Shown: piece after piece, positions 1 to 8,320 of the stretch | Layout of the letters: each line of letters begins with the position of its first letter | Numbering within the stretch: the first letter of the stretch is position 1 | NCBI RefSeq assembly: GCF_024169925.1 | Contig: NZ_JALJXF010000001.1 | Span: 4,754,501-4,818,500 of the forward strand | DNA: 64,000 bases | Direction of reading: 5' to 3' | Origin: Methylorubrum extorquens | GTDB taxonomy: Bacteria; Pseudomonadota; Alphaproteobacteria; Rhizobiales; Beijerinckiaceae | Program-made: the position numbers and the translations under genes | Notes under the pieces: generated by a model | Told to the model about the DNA's origin: nothing | What the model saw: the letters and a program-made list of their open reading frames with translations, nothing else | The model's database searches: none

Positions 1-135
1 GTCATTCTGCAACCTCGCTCACGCAAAAAGCAGTGAAACTGCCCCGCTCAGTACCAGGGTAGGACGCTTTGACGCCGACTTGGGAAACTCCGTGAGCTGA
101 TTCTGTTCTTTGGTTCATAGCGGCTCACATACACG

Positions 136-339
136 ATGAACGCTGCGCGCAGTATCAGCGCCACCATCATCCGCACGTGCCTCTGGCAGTTCCACTACGA
201 TAGGGAAGGGAGCGAGGCCGCGTGGGTCGAGAGTTCGGCCAAGGTCGCCGGGGCCAAGAACGACCGGAACGGGCAGATCAAGGTCTACCGAGCGCGCTTC
301 ACCTCGGCGGCCGAGCAGACGACCTATGACGACTTCTAG
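136..339 (+). CDS. Small hypothetical protein (67 aa)
   Basis: I do not recognise this 67-residue protein. Third codon positions are overwhelmingly G or C, as expected for real coding sequence in this genome, and an in-frame stop (TAG at 118-120) lies just before the ATG, so it is not the end of a longer reading frame. There is no signal peptide, membrane segment or known motif; it is rich in Arg, Ala and Ser and ends in TTYDDF. No strong Shine-Dalgarno sequence is visible. It stands alone, convergent with the tRNA-Arg downstream. It may be a small gene or chance coding-like sequence. Confidence 0.35.
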   Translation: MNAARSISATIIRTCLWQFHYDREGSEAAWVESSAKVAGAKNDRNGQIKVYRARFTSAAEQTTYDDF

Positions 340-560
340 CCAAACTTGCCGGGCTAACACCTACTGGGACCGGCTGAGCGCCTTCCCACCCATGCGCAAG
401 GGGAAAGGGCGTTTTCCGGCAGCTAAGGGCGCACGAATTACCACGCGGTCCCTGCGCATAGGCTGGCCTGCGCGGATGCGAACGCATGCGAAGGGAGCCG
501 AAGCGATGAAGAAAGCGGAATCTTCGCCGTGAGGTTCTGACAGCCCCTCGGACACGACAC

Positions 561-606
561 ATAAGTTGAAACACATTCCACTTTTGTGGCAGCGGTTTCA
601 AGTTAT
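561..606. repeat. Imperfect inverted repeat beyond the tRNA-Arg 3' end
   Basis: ATAAGTTGAAAC (561-572) is matched by GTTTCAAGTTAT (595-606) with one mismatch, and the loop contains a second small hairpin, CCAC/GTGG (578-588). It lies about 20 bases past the 3' end of the minus-strand tRNA-Arg. It could be the tRNA terminator or part of an old integration site. Confidence 0.4.
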
Positions 607-625
607 ATGTCGCGAGACAAATGAT

Positions 626-702
626 TGGCGCACCCGACACGATTCGAACGTGTGACCTTTGCCTTCGGAGGGCAACGCTCTATCCAGCTGAGCTACGGGT
701 GC
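626..702 (-). tRNA. tRNA-Arg (anticodon CCG)
   Basis: The reverse complement folds as a complete 77-nt tRNA. The acceptor stem GCACCCG pairs with CGGGTGC, the D arm is GCTC...GAGC, the anticodon stem TTGCC/GGCAA encloses loop CTCCGAA (anticodon CCG, reading CGG arginine codons), and the T arm contains TTCGAAT. The 3' CCA is encoded (626-628). The fold is intact, so the gene should be functional. tRNA 3' ends are common integrase targets, and tRNA-like fragments occur nearby. Confidence 0.95.
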
Positions 703-775
703 TGACCGTGGTGCGTGAGTAGCCCAACTGGAGGCGCCGCGCAACGGGGCTGTGCGGGGTGATGAAATGCCCTGA

Positions 776-898
776 TCGTTCAGAGGGATGGCAGCGTGCC
801 CTCCTCAGGCAAAGGTCACACCTTCGAATCGTGTCGGGTGCGCAAGGGGTGGCGGAGGGGCCGCACAAGCGCCGGCAATGTGTCCGCGGATGCGGACG
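776..898 (+). repeat. Degraded tRNA-Arg-like copy plus hairpin (left repeat of the cassette)
   Basis: On the plus strand, opposite to the intact tRNA, bases 776-846 resemble tRNA-Arg from the D arm to the 3' end. The stretch AAAGGTCACACCTTCGAATC (811-830) differs from the intact tRNA by one base. The anticodon loop reads CTCCTCA and the 3' end is GCAA instead of GCCA. No matching 5' acceptor strand exists, so this is a pseudo-tRNA. It is followed by the perfect hairpin GTCCGC-GGAT-GCGGAC (882-897). A related tRNA end and hairpin recur at 6085-6180 in the same orientation, so the two bracket the 1137-6039 gene cassette. Confidence 0.6.
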
Positions 899-1136
899 GC
901 CTGCGGCCTGGGTGAGGCGCGTGTGCCGCGAGCGCGCCGCTGGGCTTCTGGTGGGATCATCGAGCGATCGCGACGACGGCTCGAGCACGCAGCGGAGCAC
1001 CAGACAGTCTCCACAGCACGGGCAACTTGAGGATGCGAATCCGCTAGCCAGGATCAAACGCCTGTGCTGGATTGACGAGCGTGAAGGCCGCTCGGCGCTC
1101 GAACGTCGGCGCTTACCTCAGTAATGCGGTTTCGGT

Positions 1137-2129
1137 TTGCAACCGTCCCTGAATCCCGACGCTGCGGCGCGACCGCGGATCACGGCAGGCGATCTGGCTC
1201 GAGGCATCCTCCGCCTCGTGCCGGGGCAGCGTATGGTCGTTGTGGGGACGGGCCTCGAAGGCATCGCTGCCCTCGTCTCGGAAGCCTCTGATAGCCGCCG
1301 CGGCGCACTCTTGATCTCGTGCGAAGGACTTCCAACGGTGTCGGCCATCGTCGACCGGCTGCTCGATGACCTTGCCGAACTGGCGCTCCATCGCTGGCCA
1401 CGCTGGCACGGTCGGGGCGATGGCGTCGATCCGGTCGCGGCCGATCCCTGGCTGAAGGCAGCCGCGAAGCGCGCAGGGCTCGGCCATGCCCCACGCTTCC
1501 GACGGATGGCTCACACGCTCGAATTCGGCCGGCTGCTCGGGGCGATTGATCCGGCCGGTATCGTCCTGATCTGGGAGGTCGATCCCGCTTCGGCGATGCG
1601 AGCCCGGCCGGTGATCGAGGCGCTGGAATGGTGCCTCCGGCATGGGGCTGCCGTGGTGGTGGCTTTAACCGTGGAGCCAGCCGAGACGGCACCTTACGAC
1701 CGAATTCTCTACGGCGCCTTCGACCTGGTTCGGGAGGAGCGTGCGGCGGTCGCGCGCTTCATCGCACCGGCCGGAACGCACCATGCCAGCGAGATCGAGC
1801 GGCGAGTCGCGGCCGCCTTGGAACAGGACGCCGAGCTTGCGGGTCTCTTCGCCTGCAATGCGTCGGTGCCGGTTGGCGCCTGGGGCGCGCGACCGCGTGT
1901 CGACTTGCTCTGCCACGCCCATCGCGTCGTCGTGGAACTCGACGGGCCTGAGCACCGGAGCGAACCGAAGTTCGGCAATGACCGCCACCGCGACTACGAA
2001 CTGCTGACTGCGGGCTACCTCGTGCTGCGCCTGACCAACGAGCAGGTTGCGATCGACCTGCCGCTGGCGATCGAGAAGATCCGCGCCGTCGTTCATCTGC
2101 GGCGCGGCACGAGCGAGGATGAGCGATGA
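1137..2129 (+). CDS. Vsr/DUF559-type nuclease-domain protein, first gene of a three-gene cassette
   Basis: This 330-residue protein has a C-terminal PD-(D/E)XK-like domain of the Vsr/DUF559 kind at about residues 215-305. Visible candidates for the catalytic set are E219/E221, D256 in RPRVDLLC, E267 and D269 in VELDGPEH, H273, and D282/R285 before the L-x-x-x-G-Y-x-V-L-R segment. The N-terminal half (about 30-200) alternates hydrophobic strands and helices like a RecA-type fold but lacks a Walker A P-loop; I cannot name it. The predicted start is TTG at 1137 with a poor ribosome site; GTG 1218 and ATG 1233 are in-frame alternatives. Its stop overlaps the next start (ATGA), implying translational coupling. 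Probable role is DNA cleavage or nicking in a defence or mobile module (inference). Confidence 0.7.
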   Translation: MQPSLNPDAAARPRITAGDLARGILRLVPGQRMVVVGTGLEGIAALVSEASDSRRGALLISCEGLPTVSAIVDRLLDDLAELALHRWPRWHGRGDGVDPVAADPWLKAAAKRAGLGHAPRFRRMAHTLEFGRLLGAIDPAGIVLIWEVDPASAMRARPVIEALEWCLRHGAAVVVALTVEPAETAPYDRILYGAFDLVREERAAVARFIAPAGTHHASEIERRVAAALEQDAELAGLFACNASVPVGAWGARPRVDLLCHAHRVVVELDGPEHRSEPKFGNDRHRDYELLTAGYLVLRLTNEQVAIDLPLAIEKIRAVVHLRRGTSEDER

Positions 2130-2797
2130 GTGGAACGCCGACACCGAAACAGGCCTTGATCCTCTGGTGTCTCCTTGGCCGGCACGGCAGCGCCCTGCAG
2201 AGCGCCCTCCTGCCGCGGGTAGACAAAGCGGACCGCGAGGCGCTGATCGTCGACCGCTATCTCGAGGCCGAGCGTCAGGGGCGCTCGCTGCGGCTGACCG
2301 TCACCGACAAGGGCTGGGCCTGGGCGGGTAGGCACATGCGTGAGCCCCTGCCGCCGAATTTCCGGGTGCTGCAGGACTGGCTGGCGCGGATGCAGGGCGA
2401 TCTCGCCGCAACAGGCAGGACACTCGCCGAGCTTGTGGGAACGCCACCTGAGGAACCGGCACCGACTGTGCCGCAGCCGCGCACGCACGCGCGCAAGACC
2501 GCCTCCAAGGGGTCGAAGAAGCCCACTCCGAAGCAGCTCCGAGCTCGGATCGAGAGCGCCTATCTCGCGTTGACGGGCGGCGAGCGGGCCAAGGCCGTGC
2601 GCCTGAGCGCCCTGCGCGCCCATCTCAGTGATCTCAACCGCGCGACGGTCGATGCCGGGCTTGCCGTCATCCTGCGTGGCGATCCGACGGCGCGGCTGAG
2701 TCAGTTCAGCGATCCCAAATCGCTCGATAGCGCCGAGCGCGAGGCGGCGTTCAGTCCGGCGGGCGAGCCCTTTCACATCATCTGGATCCAGTCATGA
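2126..2797 (+). CDS. Winged-helix-like linker protein, middle gene of the cassette
   Basis: This 223-residue protein of unrecognised family has two helix-rich halves. The first (about 1-85) begins PTPKQALILWCLLGRHG and ends in a strand-turn-strand, LRLTVTDKGWAW, typical of a winged helix. The second (about 130-223) begins KKPTPKQLRARIESAYLAL and resembles a second wHTH-like unit. They are joined by a Pro/Lys-rich linker (about 108-132). It overlaps both neighbours by four bases (ATGA), so all three genes are probably co-translated. It has no enzyme motif. An adaptor or DNA-binding subunit linking nuclease and ATPase is a reasonable inference from position and size. Confidence 0.65.
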   Translation: MSGTPTPKQALILWCLLGRHGSALQSALLPRVDKADREALIVDRYLEAERQGRSLRLTVTDKGWAWAGRHMREPLPPNFRVLQDWLARMQGDLAATGRTLAELVGTPPEEPAPTVPQPRTHARKTASKGSKKPTPKQLRARIESAYLALTGGERAKAVRLSALRAHLSDLNRATVDAGLAVILRGDPTARLSQFSDPKSLDSAEREAAFSPAGEPFHIIWIQS

Positions 2798-5700
2798 GCG
2801 ATGCCCTCGACGCCCTGCGTGGGGTCGATTTCGACTGGGTGCGCACGCTCGACAGCATCTGGATCGACACGCCGCCGACGGGCGGCCCGAACGAGCGGCT
2901 CGCCCCGGAGATCATCGCCGAGCTGCACCGCAAGGCGCAGGCGCCGGCCGACCGCGCCGCGGGCCGCGTGCTCGTTGGGCAATCCGGTGTCGGCAAAACC
3001 CATCTTGTCGGGCAGCTGCGGCAGGAAGTTTGGCGCACGGGCGGCTGGTTCGTTCCCCTCGACGTGCTCGGGCTCACGGATTTCTGGCGCAGCGCGGCTC
3101 TGAGCTTCGTCACCGCCTTGCTGCAGACGATGCCGGACGGGCGGCGGCAATCGGATGCGGTTCTCGCCGGCGTGGCGCGCCGCTTCGGCGTCGAGGTCCA
3201 GGTCGAGGCCGCGTTCAACACCCCGAACATGGATGCGCGCCGGATCGTCGACGTGCTGGTGCGCGCGCTGATGAGCGTGGACGCGCCCCGCGCGCTCAAG
3301 CATCTCGACGTCTTCCGCGCGCTCTGCCTGCTGCGCTCGCAGGATTTCAGTGTGGTCGGTCTCGCCCATGCCTGGCTGCAGGGTTACGAGGCCGATCCGG
3401 CGGAGCGGGCTGCGCTCGGTTTCCGGACGCCTCCGCCCGCGCCGGTCGAACTCGTGCGCGGCATGTGCTGGATCATGGCACTCAGCGGCCCGACGCTCGT
3501 TGCCGTCGATCAGATCGACGGCCTCATCGAGACGAGCCGACTCGCGGCCGAGGACGGGATCGAGGCGGAAGCCGGTCTGGCCGAGGTGCTCGCCGCGGGC
3601 CTCCTCGAACTCCACATCGTCTGCGACCGCAGCATGACGGTGGTGACCTGCCTGCAGGAATCCTGGCTGCGCCTCTGCGCTCGCGCCATGACACCCGTGC
3701 TGCAGCGCTTCGCCGAGCCGGTCGGCCTTGTCGGCATGAACGAGCGGGCCGCCGCCACCGCGCTCATCGCCGGCCGGTTGGGGCCGGCCTATGCAGAGGC
3801 GGATTTCGCGCCAGCATCTCCGACATGGCCGTTCAGCGAGCGAGCCATCGCCGAGGCGTCGGACTCGGCCATGATGCCGCGCACGCTGCTGATGCGCTGC
3901 GACGCCTTCCGCCGCCGCTGTCTCGCGGCGGGCGCGGTTTCCGTCTGTGACAGCCTCGTCGAGGCCTCGGGAGCCGCGGCACCCCCACCTCCGGATGCCG
4001 AGTTCGACCTCGCCGCCGCATACGAGCGGGCCGACATCGCGGGCATCCGCGGCGACGAGGACATTTGGCTCGGGCAGGTGCTGCGCGACGCCTTCGACCT
4101 CTACGCCCTGGAGGACGACCCCGACGACGCGCTCGACGTCGCGAGCAAGGGGGAGCCGGACCAGAAGATTCCGCCGCTGCACGGCCGGCTGATCTTCATC
4201 CACCGTAACGAGAACGACCGCGAGCGGCACGTTTGTTATCGGGCGCTCCAGCACCAGAACGCCATCGCGTTCCAAGCCCGCTTGCGCGCGGCGCTCACGG
4301 CCTCGGGCATCTCGGCGCGCATCCCCGACCGGGCGCTGCTGCTGGTGCGGCGCGGGCCGATGCCCGGCGGCGGCAAGACGCGCCAACTCGTCGAGGCCTT
4401 CACGGCAGCCGGCGGTCTGTTGATCGACCCCTCGGACGAGGATCTACGAGTCTTCGTTGCCCTGCGCGATCTTCGCAGGCGGGCGCAGGACGAGGGCACC
4501 TCCGATCGGTTCGAACGCTGGCTTCGCGCCGAGCAGCCGGTCGTGCGCACCGCGCTTTTTCAAACCGCTGGTCTCGCGCACGGCTCGAGCCGTGACGAAG
4601 CCCCCTCAACCGTCGATGCGCCGGCTCCTCTAGCGCCGGCCGCCCCGCCCTCTGGCGACGCAAAGGGCATGATTACGGCCGCGGTCGCTCGACCTTCCGG
4701 CATCGTGGAGACCTCCGCCACTCCGACGACGCCCCCGGCTGGACCCGCCGATACGATCCCGACCGATCGCGCCCCGCCGCCGGAACGTCCGAGCGCACCG
4801 GAGGCAATCCCGGTCGGGCACCGCCTCGCACCGGACGCGCCCGGCGTCAGCCTGCTGCTGCGCCTGCTGCCCCGGCACACCGCGATCATCGCCGGCTCAG
4901 GCTCTGGCAAGACCGTGCTCCTGCGCCGCCTCGTGGAGGAGGCCGCGCTGGCCGGGCTTCCGGCGATCGTGATCGATCCCAACAACGACCTCTCACGCCT
5001 CGGCACGTCCTGGCCCGAGCGGCCGAAGGGGTTTTCCGACGAGGATGACCGCAAGGCCGCCGCCTACCATGCCCAGGTCGAGGTCGTGGTGTGGACGCCG
5101 GGCGTGCATGCCGGCAATCCGCTCTTCCTCTCCGTTCTGCCCGACTTCTCGGACCTCAGCGGGGACCGCGACGAGCGCCAACAGGCGATCGAGATGGCAG
5201 CCGAAACTCTCGGACCGCTCGCTGGTGCCAAGACGAACCTGCTGCGTGGCGTGCTGGCCGGCGCGCTCCATCACTTCGCCGACCGAGGCGGCGGCAAGCT
5301 GGCCGACTTCACCGCCCTGCTGGCCGACCTGCCCGACGGGATCAGCCCCATCGGCAATGCCGCACGGCTCGGGGCCGGCATGGCGGACCAGCTTCACGCC
5401 GCCGTGGCGACCAATCCACTGCTCAAGGTCGAGGGCACGGTGCTCGACCCGCGGCATCTGTTCTTCGGGCCGGACCCGGCCCGCACCCGCATCTCCGTCA
5501 TCAACCTGTCGGGGCTGGGCTCGGACGCAGCCCGCGAGGACTTCGTGAACCGCCTGCAGATGACCCTGTTCGGCTGGATCAAGAAGAACCCCTCGCCCCG
5601 CGGCATGCTTTACGTGGTCGACGAGGCGCAGACCTTCCTACCCGCGCAGAAGAGCTCGCCGAGCCTCGGCAGTGGCATCAAGCTGGTGGCGCAGGGGCGC

Positions 5701-6039
5701 AAATACGGGCTCGGGATGATCGTGGCGACGCAGGTGCCGCGTGGCATCCACAATCAGGTCGTCTCGAATTGCACCACGCAGTTCTTCGGCCGGCAGAGCG
5801 CGCCCGCAACCATCGCGGCGGCCCAGGAGATCATCGCCGCGAATGGCGGCGCGGCGTCAGACATCGGCAAGCTCGGCGCGGGCGAGTTCTACTTCGCGAC
5901 GGAGGGCTCGGGACGACCGGCCAAGCTGCGCACGCCGATCTGCCTTTCCTACCATCCGGCCAACCCGCCAACCCCCGAAGAGGTTGTTCGGCAGGCCAGG
6001 GACTCAGTGGAGCGGGCAGGGTCCCGTCCGAAACCATAG
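2794..6039 (+). CDS. Two-ATPase protein: N-terminal AAA/STAND-like plus C-terminal HerA/DUF87-like
   Basis: This 1081-residue protein has two clear nucleotide-binding modules. The first has Walker A GQSGVGKT (62-69) and a Walker B-like LVAVDQID (235-242), followed by helical lid-type sequence to about 400. The second has Walker A GSGSGKT (701-707) followed by VIDPNNDLSRL, a HerA/FtsK-superfamily signature, with Walker B YVVDEAQ (940-946) and the later segment VATQVPRGI. A Pro/Ala/Thr-rich linker (about 600-680) separates them. A third P-loop-like stretch, GPMPGGGKT (521-529), lies between but lacks the usual context. HerA-type motors translocate DNA and commonly partner nucleases in end processing and phage defence. 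The gene overlaps the wHTH gene by four bases. This exact fusion and partnership does not match a system I can name. Confidence 0.8.
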   Translation: MSDALDALRGVDFDWVRTLDSIWIDTPPTGGPNERLAPEIIAELHRKAQAPADRAAGRVLVGQSGVGKTHLVGQLRQEVWRTGGWFVPLDVLGLTDFWRSAALSFVTALLQTMPDGRRQSDAVLAGVARRFGVEVQVEAAFNTPNMDARRIVDVLVRALMSVDAPRALKHLDVFRALCLLRSQDFSVVGLAHAWLQGYEADPAERAALGFRTPPPAPVELVRGMCWIMALSGPTLVAVDQIDGLIETSRLAAEDGIEAEAGLAEVLAAGLLELHIVCDRSMTVVTCLQESWLRLCARAMTPVLQRFAEPVGLVGMNERAAATALIAGRLGPAYAEADFAPASPTWPFSERAIAEASDSAMMPRTLLMRCDAFRRRCLAAGAVSVCDSLVEASGAAAPPPPDAEFDLAAAYERADIAGIRGDEDIWLGQVLRDAFDLYALEDDPDDALDVASKGEPDQKIPPLHGRLIFIHRNENDRERHVCYRALQHQNAIAFQARLRAALTASGISARIPDRALLLVRRGPMPGGGKTRQLVEAFTAAGGLLIDPSDEDLRVFVALRDLRRRAQDEGTSDRFERWLRAEQPVVRTALFQTAGLAHGSSRDEAPSTVDAPAPLAPAAPPSGDAKGMITAAVARPSGIVETSATPTTPPAGPADTIPTDRAPPPERPSAPEAIPVGHRLAPDAPGVSLLLRLLPRHTAIIAGSGSGKTVLLRRLVEEAALAGLPAIVIDPNNDLSRLGTSWPERPKGFSDEDDRKAAAYHAQVEVVVWTPGVHAGNPLFLSVLPDFSDLSGDRDERQQAIEMAAETLGPLAGAKTNLLRGVLAGALHHFADRGGGKLADFTALLADLPDGISPIGNAARLGAGMADQLHAAVATNPLLKVEGTVLDPRHLFFGPDPARTRISVINLSGLGSDAAREDFVNRLQMTLFGWIKKNPSPRGMLYVVDEAQTFLPAQKSSPSLGSGIKLVAQGRKYGLGMIVATQVPRGIHNQVVSNCTTQFFGRQSAPATIAAAQEIIAANGGAASDIGKLGAGEFYFATEGSGRPAKLRTPICLSYHPANPPTPEEVVRQARDSVERAGSRPKP

Positions 6040-6084
6040 ATGGCGGCCCCCATTACTCGAGTGGATCCTGGCGTGACCTTCTTC

Positions 6085-6180
6085 CAGCAAAGGAGATAGC
6101 CTCAAATCGTGGCGGGTGCGCCATATGCAGCAGAAAGGCGGCTCGATCGGGCGATGTGTCCCCGGATGCGGACGGCGTGC
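6085..6180 (+). repeat. tRNA 3'-end-like sequence plus hairpin (right repeat of the cassette)
   Basis: GCAAAGG (6087-6093) and AAATCGTGGCGGGTGCGCCA (6104-6123) resemble the tRNA-Arg variable/T-arm/acceptor region, including the CCA end. About 35 bases on, ATGTGTCCCCGGATGCGGAC repeats the hairpin at 879-897 with one changed base. Order, orientation and spacing match the left repeat (776-898). This fits attachment-site remnants flanking 1137-6039, but no integrase gene is present. Confidence 0.5.
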
Positions 6181-6529
6181 GCTGTCGAGGAGCATGCGCG
6201 GGGTAACCGTCGCCGATCATGTCCAGATAGGCCTTGTGCCCGTCGCTGCGCGGCTGGGCGCTCGTGAAGTAGCCCTGAGTCATGGGCTGACGCGAGACGG
6301 CGGAAGCGGGTTGAGGCGGCACCGTTGCGGTGTGGCCCAGATGAGGTAGCGAAAACTAACAACTCTAGAACCTGTCTCAATGGTCGCCTCGCGCATGGGC
6401 GTCCTGGTCTCCTCCGGCGCCGACCGAGGCCCTGCGGGCGGTCGTGCGCGTCTCGCTGAGCGCCTTCCCGAAGCCGGACGCGTCGTCCTAGAGCAGCGGG
6501 CCGGGGACCGTCCTGGCGCGGCCAGCCGG
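6181..6529. other. Intergenic region between cassette and ABC transporter
   Basis: About 350 bases without a convincing gene. Reading frames here lack conserved motifs and I see no RNA gene. It probably contains the terminator region of the convergent minus-strand ABC operon, but no clear stem and T-run was found. Confidence 0.4.
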
Positions 6530-7321
6530 TCAGATCGGCTGGCCGAGGATGCCGAGGATGGTGCGGCGCAGGCGCACCAGTTCGGGATCGTCGCGGTGGC
6601 GCGGATAGGGCAGATCGACGGACAGGTCCGCGCGGATCGCCGCCGGGCGGTCGGACAGCACGATCACCCGCTCGGCCAGCACCAGCGCCTCCTCGACGTC
6701 GTGGGTGACGAGGAGCGCAGTGAAGCGCGTCTCCCGCCACAGGCGCAGGATCTCGGCCTGCAGCGCCAGCCGGGTCAGGGCGTCGAGCTTTCCGAGCGGC
6801 TCGTCGAGCAGCAGCAGGCGCGGCGCGTTCACCAGCGCGCGGGCGAGCGCCGCGCGCTGGGCCATGCCGCCGGAGAGCTGGTGGGGAAACACCTCGGCGA
6901 AGCCGTCGAGCCCGACGAGGCGGAGCGCAGCTTCGACCTTGGCCGCGCGCTCCGATTTCGCGACGCCGCGAGCCTCCAGCCCCAGCCTCACGTTCCCCTG
7001 CACGGTGCGCCAGGGATAGAGCGTCGGGTCCTGGAACACGAGGAGGCGCGAGGGGTCGGGGCCTTCGACCCGCCGGCCATCGACGGCGATGCGGCCCGCA
7101 CCCGGCGGCTCCAGCCCGGCGACGAGGCGCAAGAGGGTGGACTTGCCGCAGCCGGAGGGGCCGAGCAGGGCCACGAAGCCGCCCGGCGCCACGTCAAGGG
7201 AGATGCGGTCGAGGACGGGCAGCGCCGCGCCGCGGATGTCGAAGGCGTGGGAGACGGCCTCGACCGCGAGGCGCGATCCGGCGGCGGCCGTGGCGGGGCG
7301 TTCGAGCGTCGCGGCTACCAT
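6530..7321 (-). CDS. ABC transporter ATP-binding protein, SsuB/TauB type
   Basis: This 263-residue ATPase of the nitrate/sulfonate/taurine importer class energises uptake of an organosulfur compound. It has Walker [10 protein letters not shown] (about 54-62), Q-loop VFQDPTLYPW, signature LSGGMAQR, Walker B RLLLLDEP and the H-loop LLVTHDVEEAL. The ATG at 7321 overlaps the end of the upstream permease gene by seven bases. A longer upstream frame translates to arginine-rich nonsense and was discarded. It is the last gene of the minus-strand operon binding protein-permease-ATPase. Substrate is unproven; neighbouring SsuD- and SfnC-like genes suggest sulfonate or sulfone. Confidence 0.9.
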   Translation of the reverse strand: MVAATLERPATAAAGSRLAVEAVSHAFDIRGAALPVLDRISLDVAPGGFVALLGPSGCGKSTLLRLVAGLEPPGAGRIAVDGRRVEGPDPSRLLVFQDPTLYPWRTVQGNVRLGLEARGVAKSERAAKVEAALRLVGLDGFAEVFPHQLSGGMAQRAALARALVNAPRLLLLDEPLGKLDALTRLALQAEILRLWRETRFTALLVTHDVEEALVLAERVIVLSDRPAAIRADLSVDLPYPRHRDDPELVRLRRTILGILGQPI

Positions 7322-8310
7322 TGCACCAGCCCCTTCTGCCAGGAGAGCACCCGGTCGCGCAGCGAGAACAGCAGGGAGATGAGCCCGGAGCACATCAGCG
7401 CCATCACGATCAGCGCGGCGTAGAGGTTGGCGTAGGCCGCCCAGCCTTGAGCCCATTGCAGGTACCAGCCGAGGCCGGCCTTCACGCCGAGCATCTCGGC
7501 CACAACCAGCACGGCGAACGAGCCGCCGAGGCCCATGAACAGCCCGACGAAGACATGCGGCAGCGCCGCCGGCACGGCGACCCGCAGCACGAGGAAGGCG
7601 GGCGAGGCCCCGAGCGTGCGCGCCACGTCGAAATAGGCCTTGTTGACCCCGGCTACCCCCGACCATGTCAGCACCGTGACCGGGAAGCCGGTGGCGAGGG
7701 CGATCAGGAAGGTGCTGGCCGACCACGAGGAGGGAAACACGAAGAAGGCGAGCGGCAGCCACGCGGTCGCGGGCAGCGGCCCGACGAAGCGCAGCACCGG
7801 GTGCGCCCAGTAGCCTACCGCCTTCGACCAGCCGATAGCGACTCCCAGCACGAAGCCGAGGCCGGCGCCGATGAGATAGCCGCCCGCGAGCAGCTTCAGC
7901 GAGGCCAGGATGCTGCCGCCGAGCCGGGGCCAGTCGTCGAGAAAGACCTCCAGGATCGCCTGCGGCGGCGGGAAGAACGGCATCGGCAAGAGCGCGAACT
8001 TCGCCGTGATCAGCTCCCAGGCGAGGAAGCCCAGCGCCACGAGCGTCAACCAGGGCGCCCAATGCGCGAGCGAGGCCCCGCCCCGGCCGAGGCGGCCTGA
8101 GAGGGCGGCGAGCGGCGCCAGGACGAGCCCGAAGGCGAGTGCCCCGGCGGCGAAGGTCGCGGTGTAGGGGAAGTCGCCCTCTTCCGGCAGGGCGTAGGTC
8201 ACCGCTGCCAGCGCGAGCCACGCCGCTCCGAGGGCGAGCGCCCGCAGCGGTGGGCCTGGGAGGCGCGCCACAGTGGGCAAGGTGCCGGCGAAACCGGTGA
8301 GACTGGCCAT
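7315..8310 (-). CDS. ABC transporter permease, SsuC/TauC type
   Basis: This 331-residue inner-membrane protein belongs to the binding-protein-dependent permease family. Extra N-terminal hydrophobic segments (about 25-105) precede the usual core. The EAA-type loop that contacts the ATPase is visible as ARTLGASPAFLVLRVAVP about 100 residues before the C terminus. It starts ten bases after the stop of the binding-protein gene and overlaps the ATPase start, so the three genes are one transcription unit. It is longer than the roughly 250-270 residues usual for SsuC because of the N-terminal extension. Confidence 0.88.
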   Translation of the reverse strand: MASLTGFAGTLPTVARLPGPPLRALALGAAWLALAAVTYALPEEGDFPYTATFAAGALAFGLVLAPLAALSGRLGRGGASLAHWAPWLTLVALGFLAWELITAKFALLPMPFFPPPQAILEVFLDDWPRLGGSILASLKLLAGGYLIGAGLGFVLGVAIGWSKAVGYWAHPVLRFVGPLPATAWLPLAFFVFPSSWSASTFLIALATGFPVTVLTWSGVAGVNKAYFDVARTLGASPAFLVLRVAVPAALPHVFVGLFMGLGGSFAVLVVAEMLGVKAGLGWYLQWAQGWAAYANLYAALIVMALMCSGLISLLFSLRDRVLSWQKGLVQW

Positions 8311-8320
8311 GGGGGCGCCC

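Noticed and set aside
1044..1061. Match to the complement of the conserved 16S rRNA 5' end (GCCAGGATCAAAC)
   Set aside because: Only about 13-14 bases match and the flanks do not continue as 16S rRNA; likely chance or a tiny rearranged fragment.
6380..7423. Plus-strand frame over the ABC ATPase gene
   Set aside because: The minus strand encodes a complete ATPase with all ABC motifs; the plus frame has none.
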